A stretch of 62,301 nt of DNA from Pseudomonadota bacterium. GTDB taxonomy: Bacteria > Desulfobacterota > Syntrophobacteria > Syntrophobacterales > Syntrophobacteraceae. A program made the position numbers and the translations under genes. How positions within the stretch are numbered: the stretch's first letter is position 1; every line of letters starts with the position of its first letter. Shown piece after piece: positions 61,091-62,301 of this stretch. Under the pieces are notes generated by a model, which saw nothing but the letters and a program-made list of their open reading frames with translations, had not been told where the DNA came from and did not search any database. The stretch lies in NCBI GenBank assembly GCA_023416335.1, contig JAEZHY010000022.1, positions 1 through 62,301 on the forward strand. Reading direction: 5' to 3'.

Positions 61091-61289
61091 TCGCTGTCGC
61101 ATTTCCGAATCTCTGCACTCAGCAGAGGACTCCTTCTACGCGAGCCAGGTGACTTGGTCGTTTTATGCATACTATTTTGTTCAAACATTCTCATAAGATC
61201 TTGACTCCTGATGTTTTCACGATAAGCTGTATCGGTCTCATGGCTGCCCGATACAAACAGGGTTCAATTCCAACCGGAGTGCATTCCTC

Positions 61290-62301
61290 TTGAAGAGATG
61301 GAAGATTTCGGCAGATGTATATGCATGCCTGGTATTCGGTGCGGCCGGTTTCGTCGGAAACTGGTTCGGAGTGGAGATCTTCTACGGTCAGGAATTCCTG
61401 ATCGGCTCCTTTTTCGTAATGTTCGCCATCATGAGGGCGAGAGCACATTGGGGAGCCCTCGCCGGCCTGATTGCCGCTGCCTGCACCTACCTTATCTGGC
61501 ATCATCCGTGGGCCGTCCTCGTTTTCGCCTTCGAAGCCCTGTTCGTCTCGGTCCTCTATTCCAGGCGCAAAGGCAACATCGTCATCTATGACATTGCCTA
61601 CTGGATTTTGCTCGGCATGCCCATGATCTATCTCTTCTACCATTCCTTCATGGGCGTTCAGCTCCAGAGTACCTTTTTCATAATGCTCAAACAGATGGTC
61701 AACGGGGTGTTCAATTCCCTGTTTGCCTTTTCCGCCGTTGTATTATTGAGATGCCGGAAGCGTGTCGAAGAAGAGCGCGTTTCCTTTTCCCACCTGATTT
61801 TCGCTATGACGGCATCGGCGGTTCTCCTGCCGGCGCTGCTCTATTGCATCATCGATCTCAGGGCTTATCCGCAGCAGCAGCGGGAGGCTTTTGAGTACAG
61901 ACTGTCCTACGCCGCCGAGGTGTGCAGAAGCACCCTTGCCGACTGGGTCGAGGATCATCATAAGAACATAAGGGCCCTGGCCGGCCTGGCGGGGGACCCG
62001 CATTTAACATCGGTAGGCGAGATGCAGCACGCGGTCGAGACGGTAAAAGCATCGTCCTCGACCTGCAGCAGCTTGGGCCTCCTGGATGAGAAATCGGTGA
62101 GCATAGCTTTTGCCCCGCGGGAAGACGAAAAAGGCCGATCGATGCTGGGCGTCGATTTCTCGGATAATCCCTACCTCTCCCGGCTGAGAACGGAAAAAAA
62201 ACCATTGATCGGAGATCTGGTGAGCGAAAAAGTGGGAGGGGTCGAACAGCCGGTGCTGCAGTTTCTTTCTCCCATTGTAGTCGGGGGGGAGTACATGGGG
62301 G
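61290..62301 (+). CDS. Membrane sensor protein, N-terminal part (truncated by window end)
   Basis: Open from TTG 61290 (CGGAG ten bases upstream) to the end of the window, 337 codons without a stop. About five to six membrane segments at ~8-175 (ACLVFGAAGFVGNWFG, LIGSFFVMFAIM, ALAGLIAAACTYLIW, AVLVFAFEALFVSVLY, IAYWILLGMPMIYLFY, FNSLFAFSAVVLL), another at ~172-195 (LIFAMTASAVLLPALLYCII), then an extracytoplasmic Cache-type region (RLSYAAEVCRSTLADWVEDHHKNIRALAGL, SIAFAPREDEKGRSMLGVDFSDNPYL). The expected C-terminal output (kinase, GGDEF or similar) lies beyond the window. No known MASE type is assigned. Confidence 0.85.
   Translation, partial: MKRWKISADVYACLVFGAAGFVGNWFGVEIFYGQEFLIGSFFVMFAIMRARAHWGALAGLIAAACTYLIWHHPWAVLVFAFEALFVSVLYSRRKGNIVIYDIAYWILLGMPMIYLFYHSFMGVQLQSTFFIMLKQMVNGVFNSLFAFSAVVLLRCRKRVEEERVSFSHLIFAMTASAVLLPALLYCIIDLRAYPQQQREAFEYRLSYAAEVCRSTLADWVEDHHKNIRALAGLAGDPHLTSVGEMQHAVETVKASSSTCSSLGLLDEKSVSIAFAPREDEKGRSMLGVDFSDNPYLSRLRTEKKPLIGDLVSEKVGGVEQPVLQFLSPIVVGGEYMG

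Larger units (their letters stand above)
60059..61289. repeat. Long intergenic region between divergent genes, with nested repeats
   Basis: 1231 bases without a supported gene. The left third (60059-60350) should hold the promoter of the TauE-type run; a small palindrome, GGGC-AAACAA-GCCC on the minus strand, lies near 60240. 60420-60650 is AT-rich. A CTGGATTCCGGCTCAAAAAG repeat lies at ~60771-60800. The nested CCCACC repeat and inverted-repeat element follow at 60885-61092. Confidence 0.7.

Overview
The window looks like part of the chromosome of a GC-rich, strictly anaerobic Desulfobacterota member, most like a Syntrophobacter-type propionate oxidiser or sulfate reducer. This is inferred from gene content, not from a database search: a CitE-type lyase C-terminus, a B12-domain protein, a ComA (phosphosulfolactate synthase) homologue, a TauE/SafE permease beside a PEP-synthase-like protein, a probable selenoprotein, several histidine kinases and response regulators, and many palindromic intergenic repeats. 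There are no rRNA genes, CRISPR arrays or complete transposons.

Layout. 0-9 kb: the end of a CoA-ester lyase gene, a GAF/PAS histidine kinase, a B12-binding-like protein, then a minus-strand run of Lon-type protease, MmgE/PrpD protein and ComA homologue. 9.4-16 kb: a run of exported proteins (SagB-type nitroreductase, DUF3160, CapA-type phosphoesterase, an unknown). 16-21 kb: a methylthiotransferase without TRAM domain and a PPDK-like protein without the PEP-binding barrel. 22-28 kb: two CBS proteins, CtpA protease, YibQ-type deacetylase, a DUF1573 protein with an in-frame UGA at a conserved cysteine position, and a small Cys-rich protein. 29-36.6 kb: a coiled-coil protein, a second SagB-type nitroreductase, a DUF4384 lipoprotein-like protein, an orphan with a histidine-kinase-like H-box, two tandem amidohydrolases and an MBL hydrolase. 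36.8-40.4 kb: a HAD protein, then tRNA-Pro(CGG) with a partial tRNA-Pro copy just upstream and a small block of accessory genes downstream. 40.4-47 kb: a large repeat-rich autotransporter and a decayed acyltransferase. 47-62.3 kb: a PAS kinase, a SLC13/TrkA-C permease, and a long minus-strand signalling and transport region (two response regulators, a Cache histidine kinase, an IS630 remnant, a PEP-synthase-like protein, a third response regulator, three small or medium membrane proteins, TauE/SafE permease, another membrane protein), ending in a truncated membrane sensor on the plus strand.

The most notable signals are: (1) the DUF1573 gene at 26410-27477, readable only if UGA 26674-26676 is decoded, with potential hairpins just downstream; (2) two ATP-grasp plus phosphohistidine proteins whose third catalytic domain is replaced by unknown C-terminal regions; (3) a nested 144-bp inverted-repeat element at 60.9-61.07 kb with a 10-bp direct repeat, sitting in the loop of another palindromic repeat, with partial copies at 2.3 and 28.2-28.5 kb; (4) the TauE-centred minus-strand region, which includes a 37-aa membrane ORF.
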